The notes beneath the pieces are model-generated. The model was not told the DNA's origin. It ran no database searches and saw nothing but the letters and a program-made list of their open reading frames with translations. A stretch of 52,379 bases of DNA. Origin: an uncultured Lachnospiraceae bacterium (GTDB lineage Bacteria; Bacillota; Clostridia; Lachnospirales; Lachnospiraceae). This document shows positions 26,153-34,455 of the stretch, piece after piece (positions within the stretch are counted from its first letter, which is position 1; every line of letters starts with the position of its first letter). The position numbers and the translations under genes were made by a program. The stretch is taken from positions 1 to 52,379 of the forward strand of contig CANREG010000013.1 in NCBI GenBank assembly GCA_947629565.1, in the 5' to 3' direction.

Positions 26153-26776
26153 TTACATCTGCACCCGGACGTACCCCTTGCGGCAGCCCATGGACAGGAG
26201 GCACACATGCAAAATGGCAAAGGCGGCCTTCGAGCAGATAGAGACAATATACCGGCAGTCCTCCTCTACGGAATGGCGTCCCTGTTGAATATAGTTCCTG
26301 TGCTGTTCTTTCAGATAGGCGCAGATATCGGCCACGCTGCGGAACCGCTCTAAATCCTCTAAATGAATGCTCTCCTTCCATTTTTGGATATCCCGCTCAT
26401 TTAAGGTGCGGATATATTCCCGCAGCCTGTGCTTAAGTCGGCCCTCATAGATACAATGCTCCTTCATCGTGCCGTCGTATTCCCGGTTATGGGGAAAGGT
26501 AAAGTAATCGGCAATGTAGTGCATCACCTCGCCTAACCTTGTGAAATAGGCTGTGGACAGTTCCTCGATATTCTGATATCCTCTGGTAAGCTTTTCAATC
26601 CCCTTCTCCACCAAGTCAAAGGTTCCGTTAATCTCATGCCGCTTCGTGAGGAAGGACGGCTTGCAGTCCGGTAAAATGCTCCCCACATAAAATGCTTTCT
26701 TATGCTTGTCAAAATTCTGAATATCCGCGATATTCACAATGTGCTTTGCCAGAGAAATGTGTGATTTCTTGCGCAT
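26153..26776 (-). CDS. Zinc-dependent phospholipase C-like protein
   Basis: A 207-residue protein with the zinc-dependent phospholipase C/S1-P1 nuclease-like fold. Markers include SHISLAKHIVNIAD near the start, FYVGSILPDCKPSF, and the metal-binding LGEVMHYIADYFTFPHN, with a second His cluster RLKHRLREYI. No signal peptide is visible, so secretion is doubtful. ATG at 26776 follows GGAGGAGG. A promoter lies about 60 bases upstream. Substrate and role are not known. Confidence 0.85.
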   Translation of the reverse strand: MRKKSHISLAKHIVNIADIQNFDKHKKAFYVGSILPDCKPSFLTKRHEINGTFDLVEKGIEKLTRGYQNIEELSTAYFTRLGEVMHYIADYFTFPHNREYDGTMKEHCIYEGRLKHRLREYIRTLNERDIQKWKESIHLEDLERFRSVADICAYLKEQHRNYIQQGRHSVEEDCRYIVSICSKAAFAILHVCLLSMGCRKGYVRVQM

Positions 26777-26834
26777 TATGGCCTCCTCCGGTACAGACTC
26801 CCCCAAGCCTGTACTAAAAATTCATTCTAAAACT

Positions 26835-26863
26835 ATTCTATCTCTATTTTATGCAGTTGGCAA
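26835..26863 (-). promoter_or_regulatory. Probable promoter of the phospholipase C-like gene
   Basis: On the minus strand TTGCCA (26863-26858) and TAGAAT (26840-26835) are 17 bases apart, 58 bases upstream of the start codon. Confidence 0.5.
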
Positions 26864-26901
26864 TATCAATATATCCAAAAATGATTGGTAATTTTAGCCA
26901 T

Positions 26902-26930
26902 AAAAAAAGACGGGACCAAGCCCGCCTTTT
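26902..26930. terminator. Terminator after the 27-28 kb unknown gene
   Basis: A GACGGG/CCCGCC stem (26909-26914 with 26921-26926, one wobble pair) with a six-base loop is flanked by A runs on the left and T runs on the right, so it could work in both directions. On the minus strand it is followed by seven T residues, 74 bases after the stop at 27000. Confidence 0.85.
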
Positions 26931-26999
26931 TTGTCAGGTGAGGTGACGTATCTATGAACACTGGCAAAAGCAATATGGTTCCGGCATATTCCATTTTGC

Positions 27000-28001
27000 T
27001 TATTCTGCCGGCGCTTCCTCTGCGGGCGCTGGTTCGGACGCCTCTTGTGCGACTGCCGCTGCGCCAATGCCCGGAATAACGACGGTATCGTCATCTGCAT
27101 TGTTGCTGCAAGGGCTCTGCGCATTGCAGTCCTGTTTGTACTGCTCCGGACAGCTGCCTGCGCCCAAGTCCAAAGGCTTGATTGCCAGATTTAACAAGTC
27201 TCCGGCAACGAACCGCATACAGTCGGAATTATCCGGCGTTAAAATGCTGCCCTTCGGCGTGTCAATCTTGCCGGCACTGTTTACCTGATAGCCCGCAAAA
27301 TAGAGGCTTTGCAGCACGAGGGTAAGACCTGCCGTCACTGTGCTGTCGTCCGTGCTGAAATCCAAAATCTTAGCGATAGCATAAAGATTCAGGCCCTGGC
27401 GGACATAGTTGTTGGTTGCCGCAAATCCCTGAAAGTTAATAATCGGCGTAGGCGCTGCGCCTGCGGTATTATAAGACAGACCATAGGGCGCAAAAATCTC
27501 AAGCTCAACGGAGGAGGGATTGGTGTCCTCATCATAGGTGGCTGCCGAGGTATCCGCAGGCAGGAACAGAGCCGTCGGATAAACCGTTGCCACAAGCCTG
27601 CCGGCAGCGTCGTATAAATCCATGGCAAACTGGATCGTGATGTTGGACAACGTAACCACATAGCAGTTGGGCCTGCCGGTGATGGATTCAATCAGCACAT
27701 CGCCGGTTCCGTAACCGTAGATGGCGTTGATTACCTTTAAGGTAGCGTTCGTAACCGTCGGATAGGTTGTTGCGATATCCGTACCAATGGCAAAACTTGC
27801 ACAAAGGTTAATTCCAATTTCATCATAGATTAACGGAGCCATCAGGCTTAACACAGAAGGATCTGCGCAGATCGGATTGGTACAGACATCCACGCAGCAG
27901 CCGGAGCCGTTGTTGTTCCCGCTCCCGGCGCCATTTCCCGACATACTCTGTACGGCATTGCTGACAATTCTCGGCCGGTTTCCACATTTACATTTAGCCA
28001 T
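27000..28001 (-). CDS. Unknown protein, Cys-containing N-terminus, acidic Ala/Pro tail
   Basis: A 333-residue protein I cannot place in a family. The N-terminus is basic and Cys-rich (MAKCKCGNRPRIV), followed by a Gly/Asn-rich stretch and CCVDVCTNPICAD. The centre is beta-rich and Thr/Asn/Ala-rich with few charges, as in secreted or structural proteins. The C-terminus is acidic and repetitive (EASEPAPAEEAPAE). There is no signal peptide or membrane segment. Cys pairs and low charge suggest a surface or spore-layer protein, but this is only an impression. It is divergent from the gene at 28091 and ends at a terminator. Confidence 0.8.
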   Translation of the reverse strand: MAKCKCGNRPRIVSNAVQSMSGNGAGSGNNNGSGCCVDVCTNPICADPSVLSLMAPLIYDEIGINLCASFAIGTDIATTYPTVTNATLKVINAIYGYGTGDVLIESITGRPNCYVVTLSNITIQFAMDLYDAAGRLVATVYPTALFLPADTSAATYDEDTNPSSVELEIFAPYGLSYNTAGAAPTPIINFQGFAATNNYVRQGLNLYAIAKILDFSTDDSTVTAGLTLVLQSLYFAGYQVNSAGKIDTPKGSILTPDNSDCMRFVAGDLLNLAIKPLDLGAGSCPEQYKQDCNAQSPCSNNADDDTVVIPGIGAAAVAQEASEPAPAEEAPAE

Positions 28002-28090
28002 AATGCATTTCCTTTTTTATTGTTTACTACATAATATGTTCTATTTTTTCTATTGTGACATATGAATAATAAAAAAATGGAAAAAAATTT

Positions 28091-28864
28091 ATGGAACACA
28101 TATATACCACAGAGCAGAATCAAAAACTGCTTCTATATTATGTAAACAATCAAATCCACCTGCGCACCATGAACCGTGAGAGCATCAGCCGCCCCAATGT
28201 GCTGTGCAACGACTATGCGAGAGACTTAACCAGCACCATTTATAACGGGACCATTTACTACGCCTATGTGAGTACGGAACACAGCCTGCTCGTCAAGAGC
28301 ATTACGGAAAACGGTTCCCTGTTCCGGTTAGCGCACACAGACTCGCTGGAATATTTCCAGCCGCAGATTCTGGTGTTCAATAAACAGCTTTTGCTGTTTT
28401 ATGTCATGCAGAATCCGGTTGACCATTCCTACTCGGTAAAATGCGTCTTTCCCTTTCAGCAGGAGGTGCATGTGACAATTCCGGACAGCTTCCCCATCCT
28501 GCCAAAAGTGGCGGTCTTTCCGGCAGACGATTATGTATTTATCAATATTTACAATGATTTCTTCCATAAGATTTTAAAGATGGACGCCCAGTATCAGTGC
28601 AGCGTCCTCGGAAACCGGGAGGATTTTGAGGAGGAGCGGAACGAAATGCACGCCCAGGAAATGGATGCGCTCAACGGCACCATGGATAAGCTAAAAGAAG
28701 ACCTGCATATCAAAGAAACCCAGCTTATAGAGCGGGATAAGCTGCTGCGCAGCCAGAACGCCATGATTGAAAGCGCCAAAAAACAGTATAACGAACTGAT
28801 GGATGTGGCCAGCCAGTACCGGGAGGAGGCCATTAAATGGCGCAGTAAATTCTATGTGGAGTAG
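28091..28864 (+). CDS. Unknown protein with beta-rich N-terminus and coiled-coil C-terminus
   Basis: A 257-residue protein, the only clear plus-strand gene. Residues 1-170 show alternating short strands (LLLYYVNNQIHLRTM, TIYNGTIYYAYVS, QPQILVFNKQLLLFYVMQ) as in beta-propeller proteins. Residues 180-250 form a long charged helix (FEEERNEMHAQEMDALNGTMDKL and onward), probably a coiled coil. It is divergent from the unknown gene ending at 28001, with about 90 bases between, so the two may be expressed together. No family recognised. Its stop lies in a perfect palindrome shared with the nadA stop. Confidence 0.8.
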   Translation: MEHIYTTEQNQKLLLYYVNNQIHLRTMNRESISRPNVLCNDYARDLTSTIYNGTIYYAYVSTEHSLLVKSITENGSLFRLAHTDSLEYFQPQILVFNKQLLLFYVMQNPVDHSYSVKCVFPFQQEVHVTIPDSFPILPKVAVFPADDYVFINIYNDFFHKILKMDAQYQCSVLGNREDFEEERNEMHAQEMDALNGTMDKLKEDLHIKETQLIERDKLLRSQNAMIESAKKQYNELMDVASQYREEAIKWRSKFYVE

Positions 28865-28879
28865 GGATATCCCTACTCC
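28858..28879. terminator. Perfect 22-bp palindrome spanning two convergent stop codons
   Basis: The half-sequence GGAGTAGGGAT is followed by its exact complement (28858-28868 and 28869-28879). The plus-strand TAG (28862-28864) and the minus-strand nadA TAG (28875-28873) lie symmetrically inside it. There is no T-run and no loop, so it would be a hairpin only in RNA with the central bases unpaired. It may act as a shared bidirectional transcription stop or as a protein site. Confidence 0.6.
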
Positions 28880-29784
28880 GCTAACTCCAACATTTTCTGC
28901 AAAGGCACTACTGCCTTTTCCATAATCTCCGGCGGGAGCAAAACCTCCGGTTCCAATGTCTCTAACGCCTTTACCAGACCTTCTAAGGTTACCTTTTTCA
29001 TGTTGGGGCAGAACTGCCTGTGGCCGACGGAATAGAACCGTTTGTCCGGATTCTTCTGCATCAGCTCAAAGAACACGCCCATTTCCGTACAAATAATAAA
29101 GGTATTTTTCTGACTGCCTGTGGCATAGTCGATAATCTCCGAAGTGCTGCCTACAAAATCAGAAATCTCTAACACTTCCATGCTGCATTCGGGATGCGTC
29201 AGCACCAGCGCTTCCGGGTGAAGCTCCTTTGCCTTTTGCACATCCGCCGCAGCAATGTCCTTATGGACATGGCAGTAGCCGTCGTTGAAAATAAAATGCT
29301 TATCCGGCAACTGCTTCGCCACATAGCGGCCTAAATTGTTGTCGGGAACAAAGAAGATATTCTTTGCCGCAATCCGGCTTACCACCTTTACCGCATTGGA
29401 GGAGGTCACGCACACATCCGATACGGCTTTAATCTCCGCAGTGGAATTGACATAGGCCACCACCGCCAAATCATCATACTCCGCCCGGACCTCGGCAATC
29501 CGCTCCGGCGTAATCATATGGGCCATGGGACAGTCGGCGGACCGGTCCGCCATCACCACCCGCTTTTCCGGATTTAACAGCTTGGCGCTTTCCCCCATAA
29601 AGGACACGCCGCAAAATAAAATATTCTCCGCCTCCGTCTTAGCTGCCACCTTGGCAAGATAATAGGAATCCCCCACATAATCGGCAAGCTGCTGCACCTT
29701 GCCGTCCACATAGTAATGGGCTAAGATTACAGCGTTCTTCTCTTTTTTCAACTGCTCGATTCGTTCTAAGATATTGTTGTCCAT
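28873..29784 (-). CDS. nadA: Quinolinate synthase
   Basis: NadA condenses iminoaspartate with dihydroxyacetone phosphate to quinolinate for NAD synthesis and carries an oxygen-sensitive [4Fe-4S] cluster. The 303-residue protein has the family features AVILAHYYVDGKVQQLADYVGDSYYLAK, ILFCGVSFMGESAKLLNPEK (first cluster Cys), VVAYVNSTAEIKAVSDVCVTSSNAVKV, VLTHPECSMEVLEISDFVGSTSEI, and the C-terminal FCPNMKKVTLEGLVKALE (third cluster Cys). The expected partners nadB and nadC are not in the window. The start has GAGGGAGA upstream. It is the last core gene before the AT-rich island. Confidence 0.96.
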   Translation of the reverse strand: MDNNILERIEQLKKEKNAVILAHYYVDGKVQQLADYVGDSYYLAKVAAKTEAENILFCGVSFMGESAKLLNPEKRVVMADRSADCPMAHMITPERIAEVRAEYDDLAVVAYVNSTAEIKAVSDVCVTSSNAVKVVSRIAAKNIFFVPDNNLGRYVAKQLPDKHFIFNDGYCHVHKDIAAADVQKAKELHPEALVLTHPECSMEVLEISDFVGSTSEIIDYATGSQKNTFIICTEMGVFFELMQKNPDKRFYSVGHRQFCPNMKKVTLEGLVKALETLEPEVLLPPEIMEKAVVPLQKMLELAE

Positions 29785-29866
29785 AAGACGATTCTCCCTC
29801 TTTGGTGTGATTGGAAATATTTTTTATTATATATGGTAAGGCGGTAAAAGACAACAGGGATTTTAC

Positions 29867-30000
29867 TTATTGGGAACCGATATACCGCCTTCGGTAATAT
29901 TCCATTGTTCTATATTCAATAATGTCCTTCATCTGCTCAGCCAAAACCGGACTGGTAAACGAACTTTTTAAAGCAAAAATTTCGTACCCCTTATCATCTC
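29867..30000 (-). pseudogene. Remnant of a host gene at the left edge of the island
   Basis: On the minus strand, the frame ending at 29867 encodes LLRRDDKGYEIFALKSSFT and then SPVLAEQMKDIIEYRTMEYYRRRYIGSQ, which looks like the C-terminal end of a real protein. Upstream of about 30000 the frame continues only as the out-of-frame image of the DUF6414 gene, and base composition changes there. I infer the 5' part was lost when the AT-rich segment joined. The parent family is not recognised. Confidence 0.5.
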
Positions 30001-30527
30001 GTCGGAGTAATATTAAATAGTTTGGTAAAATATCCTTCTTTAACTTTTTCTGCTTTCTTTTCAATTTGTTCTACTGAAATTTTCTTAATATAATTAATAA
30101 TACCATCTTTTTCAAAAAGTTTTTCAAGATAATCTAAATCAACAAAATCAAAGACCCTTGTCAGTTCAACATAATCGCCAGTATCATCATTGCTCTGACT
30201 TTCCAATTTAATTTGGGATGGGGCAATGTATGTATACGCAATATCAAAAGCTGCATCATGTAATGTTTTACTAATAATCTCTCTTGAAGTCGATGTTAAA
30301 CTTCCTCCTTCTATACTTTCTAAACTTCCAGAAAGGTTTGCTTCTGCTTTAGCTAATTTTGCTATTGAACCGCCTATCGTTCCTACACTATTTACAGACA
30401 CATTTAAACTGTTTGATTCCATTTCACTAGAAACTTCCTCATTAGACAAACTTTGTACAAGACCCTTCTCTGTTTGAGTAATAATTGAATTAATAATGTC
30501 AATATCAAGATATAAAAATTGTTTCAC
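29994..30527 (-). pseudogene. Truncated DUF6414-type gene (DolA-like)
   Basis: The 177-residue product begins MKQFLYLDIDIINSIITQTEKGLVQSL, the typical start of DUF6414 proteins, followed by a Gly/Ser-rich stretch and FDIAYTYIAPSQI. Full-length members are usually about 300 residues. Here the frame stops at 29994, exactly where composition switches back to the host type, so I read it as truncated at the junction. DUF6414 is the domain of DolA in the two-gene Dodola defence system; no ClpB-like partner is present. The shortened protein could still be made. Confidence 0.7.
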
Positions 30528-30551
30528 TTACTTACCACCCCTTTTATTTAA

Positions 30552-30881
30552 CTATAATTTTACATAATTATTATCCTTTACCTTCTGTATAATCATTTTA
30601 CTTAATTCTTCATCAGAATAATAAGTTTTTATATCTCTCTGAATATTGTTATAAAATTTATTAATTTCTTGAACAAATTCCTCATGAACATTTACTAATA
30701 TTTCCAAAAATTCATCTTTATCAAATTCCGTGTTTTCTGTATTAATTTCGATATTTTCCTTTGTAACTTTTAAATTATTTGCCACAATTTCATGAATTAG
30801 ATTGGCTAAATCAGGCTGCAGAATATTAATAATAATATCCTTATCCTCCTCTTTAAATTTAATACATAAATCATTCTCCAT
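30552..30881 (-). CDS. Small acidic protein next to the TrlF-type ATPase
   Basis: A 109-residue acidic, mostly helical protein (MENDLCIKFKEEDKDIIINIL to SKMIIQKVKDNNYVKL). Not recognised. Its start overlaps the end of the TrlF-type gene by 11 bases, which implies translational coupling and a likely physical partnership with that ATPase. It ends 24 bases before the truncated DUF6414 gene. Confidence 0.75.
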   Translation of the reverse strand: MENDLCIKFKEEDKDIIINILQPDLANLIHEIVANNLKVTKENIEINTENTEFDKDEFLEILVNVHEEFVQEINKFYNNIQRDIKTYYSDEELSKMIIQKVKDNNYVKL

Positions 30882-33207
30882 ATTTTTCTATCCTCCTATG
30901 AATAGCAGTTTTTCCACCATCAAGGATAACCGCTGCTTTATCTAATATATCCCCATACTCTAATGCTCCATAATCGTAACTAAATTTATCGCCTGTATGA
31001 TTTGCCATAATAACGCATTCAGCGTCTCCATTTATTACAATATTAGCATCATGAGTCACCAAAATAATCTGCCTCTTGTACTTTTGAGTTCTAATCCATC
31101 GCGTTAATTGTGCATATCTAGCTTCATTATCAATATTATCTTCTGGTTGATCAATAAACAATGGTACTGTTGAATCTGTATGCAATATAAACTCCATAAC
31201 TGCATTTGTTTGTGTCCCAGGAGAAGTTTTATGTAAATCAATATATTCATCGCCTACTTTATATATAATTCTTTGTACCTTTTCTACTTTTAATCCTTCA
31301 AATTCAGATATTTTTCGAACCAGTTCTGTAAATGTAACCGAATCCTTTGTCTTACCATCTAATTCATTTGTAGTCGCATATTCTCTGAATATATCCGCTA
31401 CCCCCTTTTTGTCAAACCCCTTTTTTATCGTCTTATTCACAGATTCTACTATCATTCTTTTGGCATATTCTACAGGGTGCTCTTTATTAGAAACTGACAC
31501 AAAAAAGAATTTATTATCCTTCTCCCCCGAATACTCTGAATATTGAATACTAATTTCTGTTTTACTCATATCAATCTCATATAGTTTATTTATTTGGCGC
31601 ATTCGTTCAAGTTCTTTATTATATAAAAACCTTAATTTTTGTTCAATCCTTTCCTTGCTCTCTCCTTTCTTCTTATCCTCATTACTCCTTTTTCTTTTTT
31701 GTGCATCGATCATTTTTTTCATTAACTTCGGAAATTGATTTTCAAAAATAATATTGTAATTATATTTAACAATGTTTTCTAAAAGTTGCTCGACAAATTG
31801 CTTGAATACAGCTTCCAATTTTTCATCCCAAATTTCATTATTATCTGGTAGTAATTTCCGTATACATTTATCATATCCTTCGTCATTAACGAAAAGCGGT
31901 ATCTTATTTCCTCGTCTAGACTTGACTGATAAACTCGCAGATTTTTTTCCAATGTAAATTATATTTTTCAAATCATCAGCAACATTTAAATCATCTACTG
32001 CAGGAAATGTCTCACTTTTCTCAACAATTGATTTTATATCGGATATACTATAAGAAACAGCATCATTTTCAGAAAATTGTTTTTTAAAAAAACTTTCCAA
32101 TTTCTCCTGGCTATTTCCATTAAAAATTTCATTTATATAAGACTGCCTGAAATATACTATATTAGTATCTGAGGATAAAGATACACCATTAAAATTAGTT
32201 ATTTTAACATTAAATTTTTTTACAAAAGCTGCTCTATTTCTATCCTCAATCTTTTTTTCATCTATCGCATAAACAATTGCATCTAATAATGCAGACTTTC
32301 CCTTTCCTCTTCCTCCCACAATTACATTTAATCTGTCAGATAATTCCAGTTCAATCGCATTATTTTTCCCCACCTTTTTCAAATCATCGGATAATACAAT
32401 ATGTTTTATCTTCTCTGATGGATTATTCTGTGGTCTGTCCTCATATTCATATAATATCCTACTTTTATCACTTCCTGCTAACAATAACCCTTTAAATGAG
32501 TTGAGGCACAAAAAATATTGGTGTGGGTTTTCTATATACCTTTTAATTTTTTCATAATCAGCAGAATCCGAGAATGCAATTACCGCCTGTTTATTCTCTT
32601 CCTCTCCATATTGTTCATTCAAAAACTCAATTGCCTTACAAATATCACTTTTTCCACCTGCTTCCCAAAAAGGGAAAAATAATCCTGAAAATTCATTTGT
32701 ACCCTTATCAGCGGAAACTTCATCAAACCAATCAAAATCAATTCCCCTTTTACCCTGCTTGAAAGCATGCGGAGATACTGCAAATCTTTTTTTATTGTAA
32801 ATTAAATGCATAACAAAATCTTCAAAATATACTTTCTCGTTTTCATCGATATATTTTTCAATTATTCTTTTTAATCCCTCAATATTATCAAGCTCTTTCT
32901 CCTCAAAATAGAAAATTATATGCTTTGCATTTTTTTCATTTTTTGTTAGATATACATCAACTTCTACGCCCGGAATTATTGCTATATCGCTTTTTTGCCG
33001 AAATAAATGATATGCCTCTACATTTATTTTATTATGATCTGTAAATGAAATCATTCCAATTTTATTATTTGCATGCTCATATATCTTTATAATTTCATCC
33101 ACAAACTTCTCTGCTGATACCCCTCCATAATTTTTCTTTGTGGGCGTTCCTAATGGTGTATGAATATGTAAATCCCATATATTAGGGTTTCTCAATATTT
33201 TATCCAT
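30871..33207 (-). CDS. trlF: TrlF-type PHP domain plus SMC-like ATPase
   Basis: A 778-residue protein. The N-terminus is a PHP-type metal phosphoesterase domain: DLHIHTPLG (His14, His16), SFTDHNK (about 54-60), and PGVEVD near residue 80. An SMC/RecN-like ABC ATPase follows, with Walker A GGRGKGKSALLDA at 298-310, a long charged central region, and near the C-terminus the Walker B PLFIDQPEDNIDNEARY, then ILVTHDANIVINGD with the H-loop. This matches the TrlF-type proteins of bacterial conflict islands. PHP enzymes cut phosphoester bonds, so a nucleic-acid or nucleotide target sensed by the ATPase is a reasonable inference. ATG follows GGAGAG. A small broken ORF precedes it. Confidence 0.88.
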   Translation of the reverse strand: MDKILRNPNIWDLHIHTPLGTPTKKNYGGVSAEKFVDEIIKIYEHANNKIGMISFTDHNKINVEAYHLFRQKSDIAIIPGVEVDVYLTKNEKNAKHIIFYFEEKELDNIEGLKRIIEKYIDENEKVYFEDFVMHLIYNKKRFAVSPHAFKQGKRGIDFDWFDEVSADKGTNEFSGLFFPFWEAGGKSDICKAIEFLNEQYGEEENKQAVIAFSDSADYEKIKRYIENPHQYFLCLNSFKGLLLAGSDKSRILYEYEDRPQNNPSEKIKHIVLSDDLKKVGKNNAIELELSDRLNVIVGGRGKGKSALLDAIVYAIDEKKIEDRNRAAFVKKFNVKITNFNGVSLSSDTNIVYFRQSYINEIFNGNSQEKLESFFKKQFSENDAVSYSISDIKSIVEKSETFPAVDDLNVADDLKNIIYIGKKSASLSVKSRRGNKIPLFVNDEGYDKCIRKLLPDNNEIWDEKLEAVFKQFVEQLLENIVKYNYNIIFENQFPKLMKKMIDAQKRKRSNEDKKKGESKERIEQKLRFLYNKELERMRQINKLYEIDMSKTEISIQYSEYSGEKDNKFFFVSVSNKEHPVEYAKRMIVESVNKTIKKGFDKKGVADIFREYATTNELDGKTKDSVTFTELVRKISEFEGLKVEKVQRIIYKVGDEYIDLHKTSPGTQTNAVMEFILHTDSTVPLFIDQPEDNIDNEARYAQLTRWIRTQKYKRQIILVTHDANIVINGDAECVIMANHTGDKFSYDYGALEYGDILDKAAVILDGGKTAIHRRIEKYGE

Positions 33208-33229
33208 ATACAGTATCTCTCCTCTATCC

Positions 33230-33444
33230 TTATCCCTGCATCAACCTCTTACTATAACCATCTAGTTTCTTTAATATGCTAGAATGTACCTGCAACTTAA
33301 GCTCATCTATTACAAGCATATTTGATGATAATGTCTTTGATAATATGGTATATTAATATTTAAACTTACTGTTTCACTCGAACCACCCTGTATTTTCTTG
33401 CATAAATCATATATATTGCGTATTTCTGCACCTTTTAAATCCAT
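33230..33444 (-). pseudogene. Frameshifted small ORF upstream of trlF
   Basis: On the minus strand ATG at 33444, after GAAGGAAA, encodes MDLKGAEIRNIYDLCKKIQG, then GSSETVSLNIN, and then runs into an early stop. In the -1 frame the sequence continues as YTILSKTLSSNMLVIDELKL and QVHSSILKKLDGYSKRLMQG, ending in TAA at 33232-33230. Joined at about 33345 this gives one 71-residue helical protein ending 22 bases before trlF. So a one-base change has probably broken it, or it is a frameshifted product. The family is not recognised. The rest of the 33208-33546 gap shows nothing else I can support. Confidence 0.6.
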
Positions 33445-33546
33445 AAGTTTCCTTCTTCGTTTAATACATCATTTTAAAATAATAACTGTCGACCTTCTGC
33501 TATTTCCTCTTAACTCATATATCACATTCTACCTATTTAATCCTCA

Positions 33547-34443
33547 TCAACTAATTTTCACCCTTTGAGAATGATTAGGTCTATCAATAATAAAATCATG
33601 TATTTCTAAATCTTGTATCCATTGCAGCAAATTACTTAATAATACTTTTATCTCTTTCCTGTATGGAGCTGGTTCATTAATTAACGCTTTATGCAAACTA
33701 GCCGTTATCGTTCCAAAATACATTTCATTACCATTATTATGTACAAGATTTCTGAGCCACAAAAAAGGTTTACTATTCGTAAATTCTGTTTTCAAATCTT
33801 CAATCCCCCAATCGCTAGAGAGATTTAAAAATTCTATTTCTCTACCATAATATTTTCGATAATCACTATATTGCGGAAAATCAGATGTAAAGAGAACTCT
33901 ACATTCCGGGTGCATGCGAGATTTAATATTATCTGACCAGGTACATGATACATGTGATTTATCAGGAAAATGTTTTATTTCCTGTAGCATCAGATCATAA
34001 ATTTCATCATTCATTAAAATTGCATCATTAAATATACTATCTATTTTCCGAATGTCTTCATTATCCATATTATACGCAGCCGCAATTTCACAATTCCCCT
34101 CGTTATCAACTAAACCTTTACCTGTTAAATTTGCGCTACCTAAAACACAACGCTTATTGTCAAATATGTATATTTTCGCATGCATGTCAAATCTAATATA
34201 TACATCCCATCCCTTGCCCTTACAATATGGAAATATCTCCAAATCAGTAGCTCCTGATATAACATCTGTCATATTCATTCGCACTAGTATTCTTTTTTTC
34301 TGAATATTTTTAGGCAATTGATTTTCTATAAACTCAATAGCCTTTTTTGTACAAAACGCCGTAAGAATAGTGATTGAATATTGAGTTACACTAATTTCAC
34401 TCTCAATCTGATTTTTTATTTCTGTAGAAATCAATGTCTTCAT
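33547..34443 (-). CDS. Phospholipase D-like nuclease, candidate effector of the phosphorothioation operon
   Basis: A 298-residue protein with a single HKD-type phosphodiesterase motif: MHAKIYIFDNKRCVLGSANLTGKG, with His88, Lys90 and Asn105. Single-motif members work as dimers and cut DNA without metal ions. The second half is unrecognised (with SHVSCTW and FLNLSSDWG). It starts 12 bases after the GHKL ATPase gene, with GGAGCGGTAAGAG before the ATG, so it is the last gene of the operon headed by sspD. I infer it is the DNA-cutting part of the restriction arm. Confidence 0.85.
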   Translation of the reverse strand: MKTLISTEIKNQIESEISVTQYSITILTAFCTKKAIEFIENQLPKNIQKKRILVRMNMTDVISGATDLEIFPYCKGKGWDVYIRFDMHAKIYIFDNKRCVLGSANLTGKGLVDNEGNCEIAAAYNMDNEDIRKIDSIFNDAILMNDEIYDLMLQEIKHFPDKSHVSCTWSDNIKSRMHPECRVLFTSDFPQYSDYRKYYGREIEFLNLSSDWGIEDLKTEFTNSKPFLWLRNLVHNNGNEMYFGTITASLHKALINEPAPYRKEIKVLLSNLLQWIQDLEIHDFIIDRPNHSQRVKIS

Positions 34444-34455
34444 CTCTTACCGCTC

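Noticed and set aside
28002-28090. Sporulation sigma-factor promoters in the divergent gap
   Set aside because: CATA-type elements are present but the matches and spacing are too weak to support a call.
29639-29854. 71-codon minus frame overlapping the nadA start
   Set aside because: It is out of frame with nadA, which has strong homology over the same bases.
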